Assembly (NCBI GenBank): GCA_963789165.1
Contig: CAWBJP010000003.1
Location: 769,228-833,227, forward strand
DNA: 64,000 bases
Origin: CAWBJP01 sp963789165
Lineage (GTDB): Bacteria > Actinomycetota > Acidimicrobiia > IMCC26256 > BP-133
Direction of reading: 5' to 3'
Shown here: in pieces, positions 29,413 to 39,030 of the stretch
Numbering within the stretch: position 1 is the stretch's first letter
How the letters are laid out: each line of letters opens with the position of its first letter
Program-made: the position numbers and the translations under genes
The notes under the pieces: generated by a model
Database searches by the model: none
The model's input: only the letters and a program-made list of their open reading frames with translations
Told to the model about the DNA's origin: nothing

Positions 29413-29610
29413 TCATTGCGAGTGGCGTTCCAGGTGAGCGATGTAGCGCTCCGTCAGGTGGTCGATCCGGCCACTCAGGCTTCCCTCGACGCCGTCGATC
29501 CGGGCGGTGAGCCGGTCTTCCAACCGGTTCATCTGGCGTGAGAGATACCCGACGCACGCTGCGACCAGCGCCCCGATGGCAGTCACCGTTCCCCAGTCCA
29601 CTTCTCCCAC
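29413..29610 (-). CDS. Small membrane protein with coiled coil
   Basis: A 65-residue protein with one membrane helix (VTAIGALVAACVGYLS) followed by an amphipathic heptad region (MNRLEDRLTARIDGVEGSLSGRIDHLTERY). It resembles short phage-holin-like or hemolysin-XhlA-like proteins in layout, but I do not assign a family. It is encoded from GTG 29610 on the same strand as the downstream gap to the thioesterase. No partner genes suggest a role. Confidence 0.55.
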   Translation of the reverse strand: MGEVDWGTVTAIGALVAACVGYLSRQMNRLEDRLTARIDGVEGSLSGRIDHLTERYIAHLERHSQ

Positions 29611-29736
29611 GCTCCCATCGTAATCCTGCTCGCCAAGCTTCGCTCCAAACAGTTGTTCGCAGGATCGTATCGATGGGGTATGTCACTCATCTCCGGTGGC
29701 AGTCGGCACCCACAAACAGGCCACCACCAACCGGAC

Positions 29737-31005
29737 TCAACCCAGAGCGTCGCCCACCGCGTGGATCACGAGACCGGCGATTCCGCCCACCACCGTCCCG
29801 TTGATCCGGATGAACTGCAGGTCCCGTCCCAGGAGCAGCTCGAGCTTGGCCGACGTCTCCTGGGCGTCCCAGCGGGCGATGGTGCCGCTGACGAGCTCGG
29901 CCGCCTCCTCCCGGAAGCGCTCGGCCAGGGTGTAAGCCCCGTTCTCGGCCATGCGCTCGACCCGGGCCAGCAGCTCGGGGTCGTCCCGCAACCGCCGTCC
30001 GGTGGCGGCGATGGCCTTGGCCAGATGCCGGCGCAGCTGCGACTCCGGGTCGTCGGCCTGGGCCCGCAACGAGGTCTTGAAGTTCGTCCACAAGGCGGAG
30101 GTCCACGCACCCAGCTCGGGCTGTTCCAGGAACTCCTTCTTGAGCTGCTCGAGCTTGGCCCCCAGCTCGGGTGAGCGCTCCAGGCGCTCGACCAGGCCGG
30201 CGAGCCACTCGTCGATCTGGCCCCGGGCCTGGTGGTCCGGGTCGAGGTAGATGGCCCGCAGCAGGTCCTCCACGCTGTCCGCCAGCCGGTCGAAGATCCG
30301 GGAGTCGAGCCGGTCGGGGAGCCACCAGGGGGCGTGCTCGGTGAAGCGGCGCCGGAGCTCGCCCCGGTTGTCGGCCAGCAGGCGGCCGAGGGCGCGGACG
30401 GCGCCGTCGACCACTTCCCGGTGGCGGCCTTTGGCGGTCATGAGCCGCACCACCCGGGCAGCCCACTGCGCCAGGGGCACGGCCTCGACGGCACGGCGGA
30501 CCTCGGCCTCCAACAGCTCGGCCACGTCCTCGTCGCGCAGCGAGTCGGCCAGCGCCACCACCACCTCGGCGGCGTGGGCGGCGACCGCCTCGGCGTGCTC
30601 CTCCTCGGCCAGCCAGGTGGCCGCCCGGGCCACGGCCCGGGAGGAGCGCACCCGCTCGAAGAGGACGTCGGGCGACAGGAAGTTCTCCTGGACGAAGTCA
30701 CCGAGCGTCTCGCCGAACTGGTCCTTGCGCTCGGCGATGACGGCGGTGTGGGGAATGGGCAGACCCAGCGGATGGCGGAAGAGAGCGGTGACCGCGAACC
30801 AGTCGGCCAGGCCGCCGACCATCGCCGCCCCCGCCCCGGCCTGGGCGTACTCCACCAGCTGGCCGCCGTCGCCCAGGAGGGTGAGAGCCAGGTACAGAGC
30901 CGTGATGAGCACCAGGAGCCCGGTCGCCCGGCGCTTCATGGCGCGCAGCTGACGGAGCCGGTTCTCCTCCTGGCGGATGGGCGGCAGCAGGGCGGGCTGC
31001 TTCAC
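29737..31005 (-). CDS. DUF445 family membrane-associated protein
   Basis: A protein of 422 aa in the DUF445 (YjiN-like) family. The N-terminus has a basic segment and a membrane helix (GLLVLITALYLALTLL), then the family block GAAMVGGLADWFAVTALFRHPLGLPIPHTAVI. A long helical, Glu/Arg-rich middle follows, and a second hydrophobic stretch closes the protein (INGTVVGGIAGLVIHAVG). Function is unknown; it is probably an inner-membrane protein with a large cytoplasmic helical domain. It is a single gene, divergent from the secreted Thr-rich protein gene. Confidence 0.88.
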   Translation of the reverse strand: MKQPALLPPIRQEENRLRQLRAMKRRATGLLVLITALYLALTLLGDGGQLVEYAQAGAGAAMVGGLADWFAVTALFRHPLGLPIPHTAVIAERKDQFGETLGDFVQENFLSPDVLFERVRSSRAVARAATWLAEEEHAEAVAAHAAEVVVALADSLRDEDVAELLEAEVRRAVEAVPLAQWAARVVRLMTAKGRHREVVDGAVRALGRLLADNRGELRRRFTEHAPWWLPDRLDSRIFDRLADSVEDLLRAIYLDPDHQARGQIDEWLAGLVERLERSPELGAKLEQLKKEFLEQPELGAWTSALWTNFKTSLRAQADDPESQLRRHLAKAIAATGRRLRDDPELLARVERMAENGAYTLAERFREEAAELVSGTIARWDAQETSAKLELLLGRDLQFIRINGTVVGGIAGLVIHAVGDALG

Positions 31006-31158
31006 CCTGGTCGAGGCTACTGGCTGGCCGCGGAGACGGCCCGGACCCCGCGGCCGGTCGGCTGGGCTCCGGCCGGTTCCAGGGCGAGGTTCCGGATATT
31101 TCCAGCTCCGGGTAGCGAATCCTGAATGTTACCCGTGGGGCCAAAGTTATAAACGTGC

Positions 31159-31186
31159 TTGCAATATACGGTTGAGGGCCTAGCAT
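31159..31186 (+). promoter_or_regulatory. Sigma-70-type promoter of the Thr-rich secreted protein
   Basis: TTGCAA (31159-31164) and TAGCAT (31181-31186) are separated by 16 nt in a locally AT-rich patch. An AAGGAG ribosome-binding site precedes the ATG at 31227. Confidence 0.55.
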
Positions 31187-31226
31187 TCCTTTGGGCGGAA
31201 AGTGACGAATGTGACAAGGAGCTCAT

Positions 31227-31790
31227 ATGCCCCGTCGCTCGATCGTTCTCCTCGCTGGCGGATTGCTCGCCCTGGCCATGGCCCCGCCGGTCTTCGGAGC
31301 CGGCGACTCGACCACCCCGCCGCCGGGCCAAGGGGCTGCCGCCACCACAACCACCACCGCGCCGTACGCCGCGGCCCCGACCACGACCACCGCACCGAGC
31401 TCGACTGCGACCACGGCCACCACCATGGACCCGGACGCACCGACCACGACCACCACCGCGCCCGACCAGGCGTCCGACACTCCGGCCCCTTCGGGGAACT
31501 GCTCCACGCCCGACACCAGCCAGTCGCCGGCGATGGCCGAGGGTGCGAGCGAGACCTACCCGGCGGGCGACGCCGGCGAGGTGGAGGTGCGCCGCACCGC
31601 GGGCACCGACCTCGAGATCGTCAACGCCACCGCCAACGACGGCTGGACGGCCGAGGTCACCGCCCCCACCGGCCCCCGGGTCAAGGTCCGCTTCGTCGAT
31701 AGCGCCAACACCTCCAGCAAGACCCGCTTCGCGGCGTCGATGGACCAGAACGGGGAAGAGATGCACATCCGGGTCACCAGCTGCGGCTGA
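31227..31790 (+). CDS. Secreted Thr-rich protein of unknown function
   Basis: A 187-residue exported protein. The signal peptide (RRSIVLLAGGLLALAMAPPVFGA) is followed by about 75 residues dominated by Thr, Ala and Pro, likely an extended and possibly glycosylated stalk. A small beta-type C-terminal domain (YPAGDAGEVEVRRTAGTDLEIVNA ... MHIRVTSCG) has two cysteines that could pair. The AAGGAG ribosome-binding site is well spaced. A strong hairpin follows the stop. I recognise no family. Confidence 0.65.
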   Translation: MPRRSIVLLAGGLLALAMAPPVFGAGDSTTPPPGQGAAATTTTTAPYAAAPTTTTAPSSTATTATTMDPDAPTTTTTAPDQASDTPAPSGNCSTPDTSQSPAMAEGASETYPAGDAGEVEVRRTAGTDLEIVNATANDGWTAEVTAPTGPRVKVRFVDSANTSSKTRFAASMDQNGEEMHIRVTSCG

Positions 31791-31817
31791 CCCCCCCAGC
31801 ATCCGACCCCAGAGCGA

Positions 31818-31850
31818 CGAGGAAACCCGTGGCTGCCACGGGTTTCCTCG
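31818..31850 (+). terminator. Perfect 15-bp hairpin terminator
   Basis: Arms CGAGGAAACCCGTGG and its exact complement enclose a 3-nt loop, 27 nt after the stop of the Thr-rich protein gene. There is no T-run after it, as is common for actinobacterial terminators. Confidence 0.8.
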
Positions 31851-31917
31851 CGTCGGGCCCGGCCCGGGACGGCTTCTATGATCCCCAACCGCGCGGAAGC
31901 CGGAGAGGGAGGACGCC

Positions 31918-33468
31918 ATGTACCCGGGCCACTGGGGCAAGGTCACGCCGGACAAGCCGGCGGTCATCGACGCCTCCACGGGGGAGACGGTCACCCACGG
32001 CCAGCTCGACGAGCGGTCGACCCGCCTGGCCCGCCTGCTGCAAGCGGCGGGGTTGCGGTCCGGGGACCACATCGCCCTGTTCATGGAGAACCACGTCCGC
32101 TACTTCGAGGTGGTGTGGGCGGCGCTGCGCTCCGGCCTGATCTTCACCACCGTGAACCGCTACCTCACCGCCGAGGAGGCGGGGTACATCGTCGACAACT
32201 GCGACGCCAAGGCCCTCGTCACCTCACGCTATCTGGCCGAGGCCGCCACCGGCCTGCTGCCCCTGGCTCCCGGCTGCGGCCTGCGCCTCATGGCGGATGG
32301 CGCCGCTGACGGCTTCGAGCCGTACGAGGAGGCGCTGGCCGCCGCCAGCGCCGAACCCCTGGAAGAGGAGCCTCTGGGCGACTTCATGCTCTACAGCTCG
32401 GGCACCACCGGACGCCCCAAGGGGATCATCCGGCCCCAGCGGCCGGCCAGCGCCCGTGACGGGCTGCCGATCGGCTCGGCCCTCGGCGCTCTCTTCCGCG
32501 TCGACGATCAGAGCGTCTACCTCTCGCCCGCCCCCCTCTACCACGCCGCGCCGCTGGCCTTCACCCTGTGCACCACGGCCGTGGGCGGCACGGTGGTGAT
32601 GATGCGATCGTTCGATCCCGTCGAGGCCCTCGCCGCCATCGAGCGCCACCGGGTGACCCACAGCCAGTGGGTGCCCACCATGTTCAACCGGATGCTGAAG
32701 CTCCCCGAGGAGGACCGCACCCGCTTCGACCTCTCCAGCCACCGGGTCGCCATCCACGCCGCCGCCCCCTGCCCGCGCCCCGTGAAGGAGGCGATGTTCG
32801 AGTGGTGGGGGCCGATCATCTACGAGTACTACGCCGGCACCGAACTGAACGGGCTCACCTTCGCCAGTCCCAAGGATTGGCTGAGCCACCCGGGCACGGT
32901 GGGCAAGCCGGTGCTCGGCGTCATCCGGATCTGCGACGACGAGGGCGACGAGGTCCCCGTGGGCGAGGTCGGCATCGTCTACTTCGAGCAGCCCGTCCAG
33001 CCCTTCGGCTACCACAAGGACCCCGGCCAGACGAAGTCGTCCCAGAACCCCAAGCACCCGACGTGGACGACCCTCAACGACGTCGGCCGGGTGGACGAGG
33101 ACGGCTTCCTGTATCTCACCGACCGGGCCACGTTCATGATCGTCTCCGGCGGGGTGAACATCTATCCCCAGGAGATCGAGGACTGCCTGGTGGTCCACCC
33201 GGCGGTGGAGGACGTGGCCGTCATCGGAGTGCCCAACGAGGATCTGGGCGAAGAGGTCAAGGCGGTGGTCCAGGTCCGCCCCGGAGTGGAGGCGGGACCC
33301 GACCTGGAGAAGGAGCTGATCGCCTGGACCCGGGAGCGTCTGAGCCACTACAAGTGCCCCCGCTCGGTCGACTTCGAGGACCAGCTCCCCCGCCTGCCCA
33401 CCGGCAAGCTCTACAAGCGCATCCTGCGCGACCGCTACTGGGGCGACCGCGACACCCGCATCGTCTAA
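31918..33468 (+). CDS. Acyl-CoA synthetase (AMP-forming, FadD-like)
   Basis: Adenylate-forming ligase (516 aa) activating a carboxylic acid to its CoA thioester. The P-loop motif is YSSGTTGRPKGI, followed by YHAAPLAF, YEYYAGTE (acyl-adenylate motif), the GRVDEDGFLYLTDR hinge and the catalytic lysine in LPRLPTGKLYKR. The ATG at 31918 is preceded by GGGAGG, and a TATGAT -10 lies at 31877. Chain length and substrate are not evident. Its stop is immediately adjacent to the stop of the convergent DUF4232-like gene, with no bases between. Confidence 0.9.
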   Translation: MYPGHWGKVTPDKPAVIDASTGETVTHGQLDERSTRLARLLQAAGLRSGDHIALFMENHVRYFEVVWAALRSGLIFTTVNRYLTAEEAGYIVDNCDAKALVTSRYLAEAATGLLPLAPGCGLRLMADGAADGFEPYEEALAAASAEPLEEEPLGDFMLYSSGTTGRPKGIIRPQRPASARDGLPIGSALGALFRVDDQSVYLSPAPLYHAAPLAFTLCTTAVGGTVVMMRSFDPVEALAAIERHRVTHSQWVPTMFNRMLKLPEEDRTRFDLSSHRVAIHAAAPCPRPVKEAMFEWWGPIIYEYYAGTELNGLTFASPKDWLSHPGTVGKPVLGVIRICDDEGDEVPVGEVGIVYFEQPVQPFGYHKDPGQTKSSQNPKHPTWTTLNDVGRVDEDGFLYLTDRATFMIVSGGVNIYPQEIEDCLVVHPAVEDVAVIGVPNEDLGEEVKAVVQVRPGVEAGPDLEKELIAWTRERLSHYKCPRSVDFEDQLPRLPTGKLYKRILRDRYWGDRDTRIV

Positions 33469-34572
33469 TCAGAGTGCGACCTCGATGTCCGTGCTCGCCC
33501 GGGCTCGGCCGAAGGGCGGATCGAGTACCCAGGTCAGTGTCCGCGGCCCCGGCTTGGCGTTGCGTGGGATGCGCAGCGACATGTCGAACCACTGATCAAA
33601 GAGCAGCCGCCGTGGCGCGCTGTCGTAGAGGCCGTCGCAGTTGAGGCGATGCCGTTCTTCGGCCACACCATCTATGCGCTGGCTGAAACCGGGGCACCCG
33701 AGGACGCCCAGGAGCACCTCGCCCGAGACGCGTGTCCGGATCCGGTAGCGCAGTTGCGTCCCGGCCCGGACCCGGAGCGGAGCGCTGATCTCCACGGTCA
33801 CCTTCGCGTTGTCGACGAAGTCGACGAGCGGGATCCCCTGGAAGTAGCCGACCCGCAGCTCTGGCCGGCCCGGCGGAGGGTAGTTCTCCGGTGGCTCGTC
33901 GCAGCGGTAATCCCACGGGGGTAGCCCCCGACCCTCCGATTCGATGGCAACCAGCCCTCCTCCGATAGCGAGGAAGAGGTCGCCGCCCTCTGGAAAGACG
34001 CCCCCCGGACAGGGTCCCTGGGACATCGTGAAGAAGGGAATATCCCGCCTCTCGTCCCCCTCGCCATAGTCGGCCTTGGAGCGCTCGCTCGACAGTGGGG
34101 GGACAAGCAGTGGCCCCGGCGTGTTGTTGGTGCCGCAGCCGCTGCAGATGAACGGCACCGTCGTGCCGCTGCGAGTCACGAGGCGGCCCCGTCCGTCCCG
34201 CAGCTCCACCACCGGCCGTCCGTCGATGGAGCAGGGCTCGGCGCTGCGGTTCGACACCTCCACGTACGCGGCGGCGTGCCCGGTCGCCCCCTCGCCGCCG
34301 ATGGCCAGAACCCGGAGTTCGGACGCTTGACACGACGCCACCGGACCGGGCGGTGGCCGGATGGCGGGAGCAGGCGCCGCCACCCAGGGCACCACCGGTC
34401 GGCTGGAGGCATCATCGAGCGGATACCCGGGCAGGGTGGACGACGAGGTCGACGAGGTCGGCGCCGCTCTTCCCGAGTGCTCCTCGGACGACCCCAGGAC
34501 CCCGACGCCGGCCGCCATGATGAAAAGCAGCCCCGTGGCCGTCACCGGCCCCGATCCCCGCCATCGTCCCAT
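33469..34572 (-). CDS. Secreted or membrane-anchored DUF4232-like protein
   Basis: A protein of 367 aa with an N-terminal signal or anchor (GPVTATGLLFIMAAGVGVLG), a Ser/Thr linker, then CQASELRVLAIGGEGATGHAAAYVEV and CSIDGRPVVELRDGRG, which match the DUF4232 beta-sandwich pattern. The cysteine pair and a later SGCG suggest disulfides outside the cell. The second half is a further beta-rich region ending in RTLTWVLDPPFGRARAS. ATG 34572 is chosen because it starts the signal segment; upstream codons are atypical. No function is known. Confidence 0.65.
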   Translation of the reverse strand: MGRWRGSGPVTATGLLFIMAAGVGVLGSSEEHSGRAAPTSSTSSSTLPGYPLDDASSRPVVPWVAAPAPAIRPPPGPVASCQASELRVLAIGGEGATGHAAAYVEVSNRSAEPCSIDGRPVVELRDGRGRLVTRSGTTVPFICSGCGTNNTPGPLLVPPLSSERSKADYGEGDERRDIPFFTMSQGPCPGGVFPEGGDLFLAIGGGLVAIESEGRGLPPWDYRCDEPPENYPPPGRPELRVGYFQGIPLVDFVDNAKVTVEISAPLRVRAGTQLRYRIRTRVSGEVLLGVLGCPGFSQRIDGVAEERHRLNCDGLYDSAPRRLLFDQWFDMSLRIPRNAKPGPRTLTWVLDPPFGRARASTDIEVAL

Positions 34573-34863
34573 GCGTCGATTGTGCCGCCAGGTCGACCCC
34601 TTGGCACCGCGCCGCTGCATGTGAGCTTCCCGACCGGGTGCCTACCTGGCCGGGAACGGCACCTCCGACGGCCGTTTGGCCTCGCGAGGATCCTTGATTC
34701 TCAAGGTTCCGGCGCTTAGCCCACCTACACGGCGGCGGAGCGCTATCGCCTGAGTGCCCAACCGTCCATTGACTCGATGCACTGGACGTGGGCTCTGGCG
34801 ACCCAGCCGCCTCTGCTTGCAGGGCGTTCAGGCGCCTCCGGCGGGTGTACGTGTCGGACGTCG
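34573..34863. other. Intergenic region with no recognisable feature
   Basis: About 290 nt between two minus-strand genes. I found no open frame with gene-like composition, no tRNA-like fold and no repeat. It probably carries the promoter of the DUF4232-like gene and the end of the quinone-reductase transcript. Confidence 0.4.
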
Positions 34864-35832
34864 CTAAGGCACCAGCAGCACCTTGCCTTTGGTCTCGCCC
34901 GCCTCGATGTAGCGGTGGGCCTCGGCCACATCGGCCAGGGGCAGGGTCCGGTCGATGCGGACGTCGAGCTCGCCGGCCGCCATCCACGAGAACAGGTCGC
35001 CGGCCCGCCAGGCCAGCTCGTCCCGGGTGGCGATGTAGTGCGCGAGCGTGGGCCGGGTCAGGTACAGCGACCCCTTGGCGTTGAGCACCTGGGGGTTGAC
35101 GGGTTCCACCGGGCCGCTGGCCTGCCCATAGAGGACGAGGTGCCCGCGGGGCCGGAGGCAATCGAGGCTCTTGGCGAAGGTGTCTTTGCCCACCGAGTCG
35201 TAGACCACGTCCACGCCCGCCCCCCCGGTCAGGCCCCGCACCGCATCGACGAGGTCGACGTCGCGGTAGCGGACGATGTCGTCGGCGCCGGCCGCCCGGG
35301 CCAGCGCGTCCTTCTCGTCGGTCGACACCGTGCCGATGACCCGGGCCCCGAGGCGCTTGGCCACCTGGACCAGCAAGCGGCCGGCGCCCCCGGCGGCGGC
35401 GGTCACGAGCACGGTCATGCCCTTGTCCAGGGGGACGGTGGAGTGGGACAGGTAGTGGGCGGTCATGCCCTGGAGCATGACGGCCGCCGCCCGCTGCAGG
35501 TCGACCCCGTCGGGCACGGCCACCACGGTGGCGGCGGGGACCACCACCTGCTCGGCGTAGGACCCGAGCTGCATGGCCCAGGCCACCCGGTCACCCTCGG
35601 CCGGGCCGTCGACGTCGGGGCCGACGGCGTCGACAACGCCGGCGCCCTCCATCCCCAGCGTCGCCGGCAGGGACATCTGGTAGGCGCCGGCCCGCTGGTA
35701 GGTGTCGATGAAGTTGAGCCCGGCGGCCGCCACCCGCACCCGCACCTGCCCCACCGCCGGTTCGGGGGTGGGGATGTCCTCCACCAGCAGCACCTCGGGC
35801 CCGCCCGTCTCGTGGATCCGGATCGCTCGCAT
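34864..35832 (-). CDS. NADPH:quinone oxidoreductase (zinc-independent MDR family)
   Basis: Medium-chain dehydrogenase/reductase of 322 aa in the quinone-reductase group. It shows AAGLNFIDTYQRAG, LGMEGAGVVDAVG, the cofactor-binding VTAAAGGAGRLLVQVAKRLGA and DVVYDSVGKDTF, and lacks the zinc-ligand cysteines of alcohol dehydrogenases. It probably reduces quinones or enoyl compounds with NADPH. An SDR gene lies 25 nt upstream on the same strand, so the two may be cotranscribed. Confidence 0.88.
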   Translation of the reverse strand: MRAIRIHETGGPEVLLVEDIPTPEPAVGQVRVRVAAAGLNFIDTYQRAGAYQMSLPATLGMEGAGVVDAVGPDVDGPAEGDRVAWAMQLGSYAEQVVVPAATVVAVPDGVDLQRAAAVMLQGMTAHYLSHSTVPLDKGMTVLVTAAAGGAGRLLVQVAKRLGARVIGTVSTDEKDALARAAGADDIVRYRDVDLVDAVRGLTGGAGVDVVYDSVGKDTFAKSLDCLRPRGHLVLYGQASGPVEPVNPQVLNAKGSLYLTRPTLAHYIATRDELAWRAGDLFSWMAAGELDVRIDRTLPLADVAEAHRYIEAGETKGKVLLVP

Positions 35833-35857
35833 CCCGCCCTCCTCGAAGGTTTGTTGG

Positions 35858-36649
35858 CTACATGATCGATCGGGTGGTCCCGCCGTCCACGTCGAAGGAG
35901 GCGCCGGTGATGAACGACGCCCGGTCGGAGGCCAGGAAGGCGACCAGCCCGGCCACCTCGTCCACGGTGCCGAAGCGGGCCAAGGGCACGAACTGGGTGG
36001 CGAGGTTGGTGAACACCTCCTCCCGGTTGGCGCCCATCACGCCGATCATCGAGTCGGCCAGCCGGTCCCACAGGGGCGTGGCGATGAGCGCCGGGCACAC
36101 GGTGTTGACCAGGATCCCGTCCGCGGCCAGCTCGCTGGCCATGGTCTTGGCGAAGGCCAGCAGACCCGCCTTGGCCGCCTCGTAGTCGACCATCCCCACG
36201 ATGGGCGAGTGGGCCCCCACGGTGGAGATGTTGACGATCCGCCCGCCACCCTGGGCCCGCATGAGGGGGACGACCGCCCGGGTGAAGCGCACGGCGCTGT
36301 AGAGGTTGATGTCGAGGGCGGCGGCCCACTGCTCGTCAGTGGTCTCCACCATGCGGCCGAACCAGGCGTCGCCGGCGTTGTTGACCAGCACGTCGATGCG
36401 GCCGAAGGCGTCCATGGTCCCCCGGACCACCGCCTCCACTTCCTCGGGCCGGGCGGCGTCAGCCGGGATGCCCACGGCCCGGACTCCCTTGCCCTGCAGA
36501 GACTCCACGGCTTCGTCGAGGGCGGCCTTGCCCCGGGCGCAGATGGCCACGTCGGCTCCCTCGGCGGCCAGCTCGTCGGCAATGCCCCGGCCGATGCCCT
36601 TGCTGGCCGCCGTGACCAGCGCCACCTTGCCCTTCAGACCCAACTCCAT
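35858..36649 (-). CDS. Short-chain dehydrogenase/reductase
   Basis: Classical SDR (263 aa). The cofactor loop is TAASKGIGRGIA, then NNAG, the catalytic serine in VNISTVGAHSP, and the YEAAK active site, with the C-terminal TGASFDVDGG. The arginine in CARGKAALDE suggests NADP preference. The ATG at 36649 sits 5-6 nt after GGAGGAAG. The gene starts within a cluster of four minus-strand genes. The substrate cannot be deduced. Confidence 0.9.
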   Translation of the reverse strand: MELGLKGKVALVTAASKGIGRGIADELAAEGADVAICARGKAALDEAVESLQGKGVRAVGIPADAARPEEVEAVVRGTMDAFGRIDVLVNNAGDAWFGRMVETTDEQWAAALDINLYSAVRFTRAVVPLMRAQGGGRIVNISTVGAHSPIVGMVDYEAAKAGLLAFAKTMASELAADGILVNTVCPALIATPLWDRLADSMIGVMGANREEVFTNLATQFVPLARFGTVDEVAGLVAFLASDRASFITGASFDVDGGTTRSIM

Positions 36650-36665
36650 GACTTCCTCCGATCCC

Positions 36666-37067
36666 CTACGAGTGTTCGGGCCGGCCCAGAACCTTCTCAT
36701 GGATCTGCTGGGCCAGGGTGTGGATGGACCGGGTCAGCTCCGTGTTGAGCTTCAGCTCCTGCTCCTGCTCCATGAAGTCATGGTCCGCCTTGCGCTGGGC
36801 GAAGTCGGCCTGGCGGTTCTGGCCGATCATGACGAACGTCGAGAGGAAGATGGCCTCCAGCGACACGATGAGCGTCAGCTTGGGCCACGGGTCCTGTTCC
36901 AGCACCAGCATCCACACCGCGAAAGCGACCGCGTGGATGTAGACGAACCGCATCGATCCGGCGAAGGCGGTGATGGCGTCGGCCATCCGGAGCTGGACGT
37001 CGGCGGCACGGCCGGCGTTGTGCTCCATGATGGCGGGATGGCGCTGGCGGCGCATCGTGTCGGGCAC
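36666..37067 (-). CDS. DUF1003 family membrane protein
   Basis: A 133-aa protein with two membrane helices: MRFVYIHAVAFAVWMLVLE and KLTLIVSLEAIFLSTFVMIGQNRQ, the second ending in the DUF1003 hallmark. A soluble C-terminal helix (ADHDFMEQEQELKLNTELTRSIHTLAQQ, given here in part) follows. Function is unknown, although family members often neighbour ion-transport or stress genes. It lies between an SDR and a YeiH-like transporter on one strand. Confidence 0.85.
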   Translation of the reverse strand: MPDTMRRQRHPAIMEHNAGRAADVQLRMADAITAFAGSMRFVYIHAVAFAVWMLVLEQDPWPKLTLIVSLEAIFLSTFVMIGQNRQADFAQRKADHDFMEQEQELKLNTELTRSIHTLAQQIHEKVLGRPEHS

Positions 37068-37133
37068 GGGGTCCTCCTGTGAGCAGAGCAGCTGCTCCGC
37101 GTCGGCGCTTCACCCTATGACCAGCGGTCCCGG

Positions 37134-38440
37134 TTACTTGAAGGTCGGCACCGAGACGAGCACGCCGCCGAAGAGCAGCCAGGCCAGCAGGAGGGTCCAC
37201 GCCACGTTGAAGGCCTGGGCGAGGATGAAGGCCAGCGCCGGCCGTCCACCCTCGGCCGTCACCAGATCCCGGAACCGGGTCTCGAGGCCGATGGAGGCGA
37301 AGGCCAGCGCGAACCACAGGGTCCGCATGCTGGTGAGCACCCCCTTGGTCTCGGTCACGGTGGCCTCGGAGATGAAGAAGGAGAACACCACCGAGGCGAC
37401 GAGGAAGCCGAGCACGAACTTGGGGAAGCGCTCCCAGATGACCCGGGCGCTGGGCCGCTCGGTGTCGTCCCGCTTGCGCATCGTCCACCACACCGACAGG
37501 ACGAAGGCCGCCGCCCCGATGAGGACGTTCTGGGAGAACTTCACGATGACACCGGCCTTGAGGGCACCGTCGCCGATGAGCTCGGCGGCAGCCACCACCG
37601 AACCGCTGGTGTCGAGCGTGCCGCCCAGCCAGGCGCCCCCCACCACCTCCGGGATGTCGAAGGTCTTCACCACCCAGGGCATGACGATCAGCATGGGGAC
37701 GGCCACCAGCAGGACCAGCGAGGTGACGTAGGACAGCTTCTTGCGGTCGCCCTGGATGGCGCCGCAGGTGGCGATGGCGGCGGACACACCGCAGATGGCC
37801 ACGGCACTCGAGAGCATGACGGCGAACTCGTCGTCCACCCGGAACTTCCGGGCCAGCCAGAAGCACACGTACCACACCGTGGTGGCGACCAGCAGGGCCT
37901 GGACCAGGCCCCGGGCGCCAGCGTCGAGGATGTCAGGAAAGAGGATCCCGGCGCCCAGGATCACCAGTCCGGTCTTGATGAAGTACTCCGTGCGCACCGC
38001 TTCGCCGAGCCAGGCGGGGACGCCGATCAGGTTGCTGATGGCGAGGCCGAGGAACAGGGCGAAGAGCACGAACTCCAAGCCGACGTCGGCCATTCCCGAG
38101 TTGCCGGCGATGACCAGGGCGGCGAAGGCGATGGCGAACACGACGGGGAAGCCTGTGATGTAGCGCACCACGTTCCCGCCCATGAGGGCGATGCCGACCG
38201 AGGACACAACGAGGTACAGCGCTCCGCCCACCAGCCATTTCCCCAGGGCGCCCCCGCCCAGGAGATCGCCCAGCGCGCCCCGCTGTCCCACTCCAGCTTG
38301 GGCAGATCCAGACGGACCCCGACCACGGTGAGCAGGATCAGGAACGCACCGAGGCCGACGGCCAGCCAGTCCTCGCTGCGCCAGGCGGCCACCGGCGCAC
38401 CACCACCTGCGGCCTGCTCGGTTGCGGGACGCTCAGCCAT
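37134..38440 (-). CDS. YeiH/UPF0324-type putative sulfate/sulfonate exporter, one frame break
   Basis: Polytopic membrane protein with about 10-11 helices, of the YeiH family proposed to export sulfate or sulfite-like anions. Conserved blocks are GFPVVFAIAFAALVIAGN, FIKTGLVILGAGILFPDI, AICGVSAAIATCGAI, GAWLGGTLDTSGSVVAAAEL and ASIGLETRF. The first helix (SEDWLAVGLGAFLILLTVVG) starting at ATG 38440 lies in a different frame from the rest. Adding one base in the C-run at 38278-38281 joins them. As given, the intact frame begins only at GTG 38291. Confidence 0.8.
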
Positions 38441-38547
38441 GCCAGTGCCGAACTCCGGGTCTACGTCGGTTGTCGAACGCTACCTGGCCGGGTAGAGGGT
38501 TGCCATGAGGCATCATGGATTCCCCGCCGAGCCAAAGGGAGCGTGAC

Positions 38548-39030
38548 GTGTCCGACATTCTCAACAACGCCGTCAAGCAGGCCCACGACTCGCTGAGCGA
38601 CTTCGAGAAGGTCCTCCGCTCCATCCCCGACGCCGACCTCCACCGGGCCCAGCCCGAAGGCGGCTGGACGGTCGCCCAGGTGGTGTCCCACATGCACCTG
38701 TCGGGCCTGCTGTGGATCGCCGACCTCGAGCGGCTCCGGCATTGCGGGGCCGAGGGGATGTTCATGTTCCGGGAGGAGCTGGGCCACGACGTCCTGGGGG
38801 CCCCGCCCCCCAGCGCCAACGAGGCCGCCCAACGCATCGCCAGCCTGCGCACCGCCCTGGAGGACTGCATCGCGGCGGCCGACCCATCCGTGCTCGACAA
38901 GGGGATGGAGGTCCCTCCGTTCGGCACGCTGACCTGTGCCGAGTTCATGCCGCTCATCATCGGGCACCTGGAGAACCACGCCGAGCAGGCCAAGGACATC
39001 CTGCGGGTGCGGGGCGCGCTGCCCTCCTAG
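38548..39030 (+). CDS. DinB-like domain protein
   Basis: Four-helix DinB/YfiT-type protein (160 aa). The pattern GGWTVAQVVSHMHLSGLLWIADL and the late TCAEFMPLIIGHLENHAEQAKDIL carry histidines at positions used for metal binding in this fold. The GTG start at 38548 follows AAGGGAG with about 6 nt spacing; an ATG at 38515 in frame lacks a site. Possible roles include thiol-dependent detoxification. It converges on another DinB-superfamily gene with a 4-nt overlap of stops. Confidence 0.75.
   Translation: MSDILNNAVKQAHDSLSDFEKVLRSIPDADLHRAQPEGGWTVAQVVSHMHLSGLLWIADLERLRHCGAEGMFMFREELGHDVLGAPPPSANEAAQRIASLRTALEDCIAAADPSVLDKGMEVPPFGTLTCAEFMPLIIGHLENHAEQAKDILRVRGALPS

Noticed and set aside
29611..29736. 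Possible tRNA or small RNA in the gap before the DUF445 gene
   Set aside because: No cloverleaf, no GGTTCRA T-loop and no terminator found here or in any other gap of the window.
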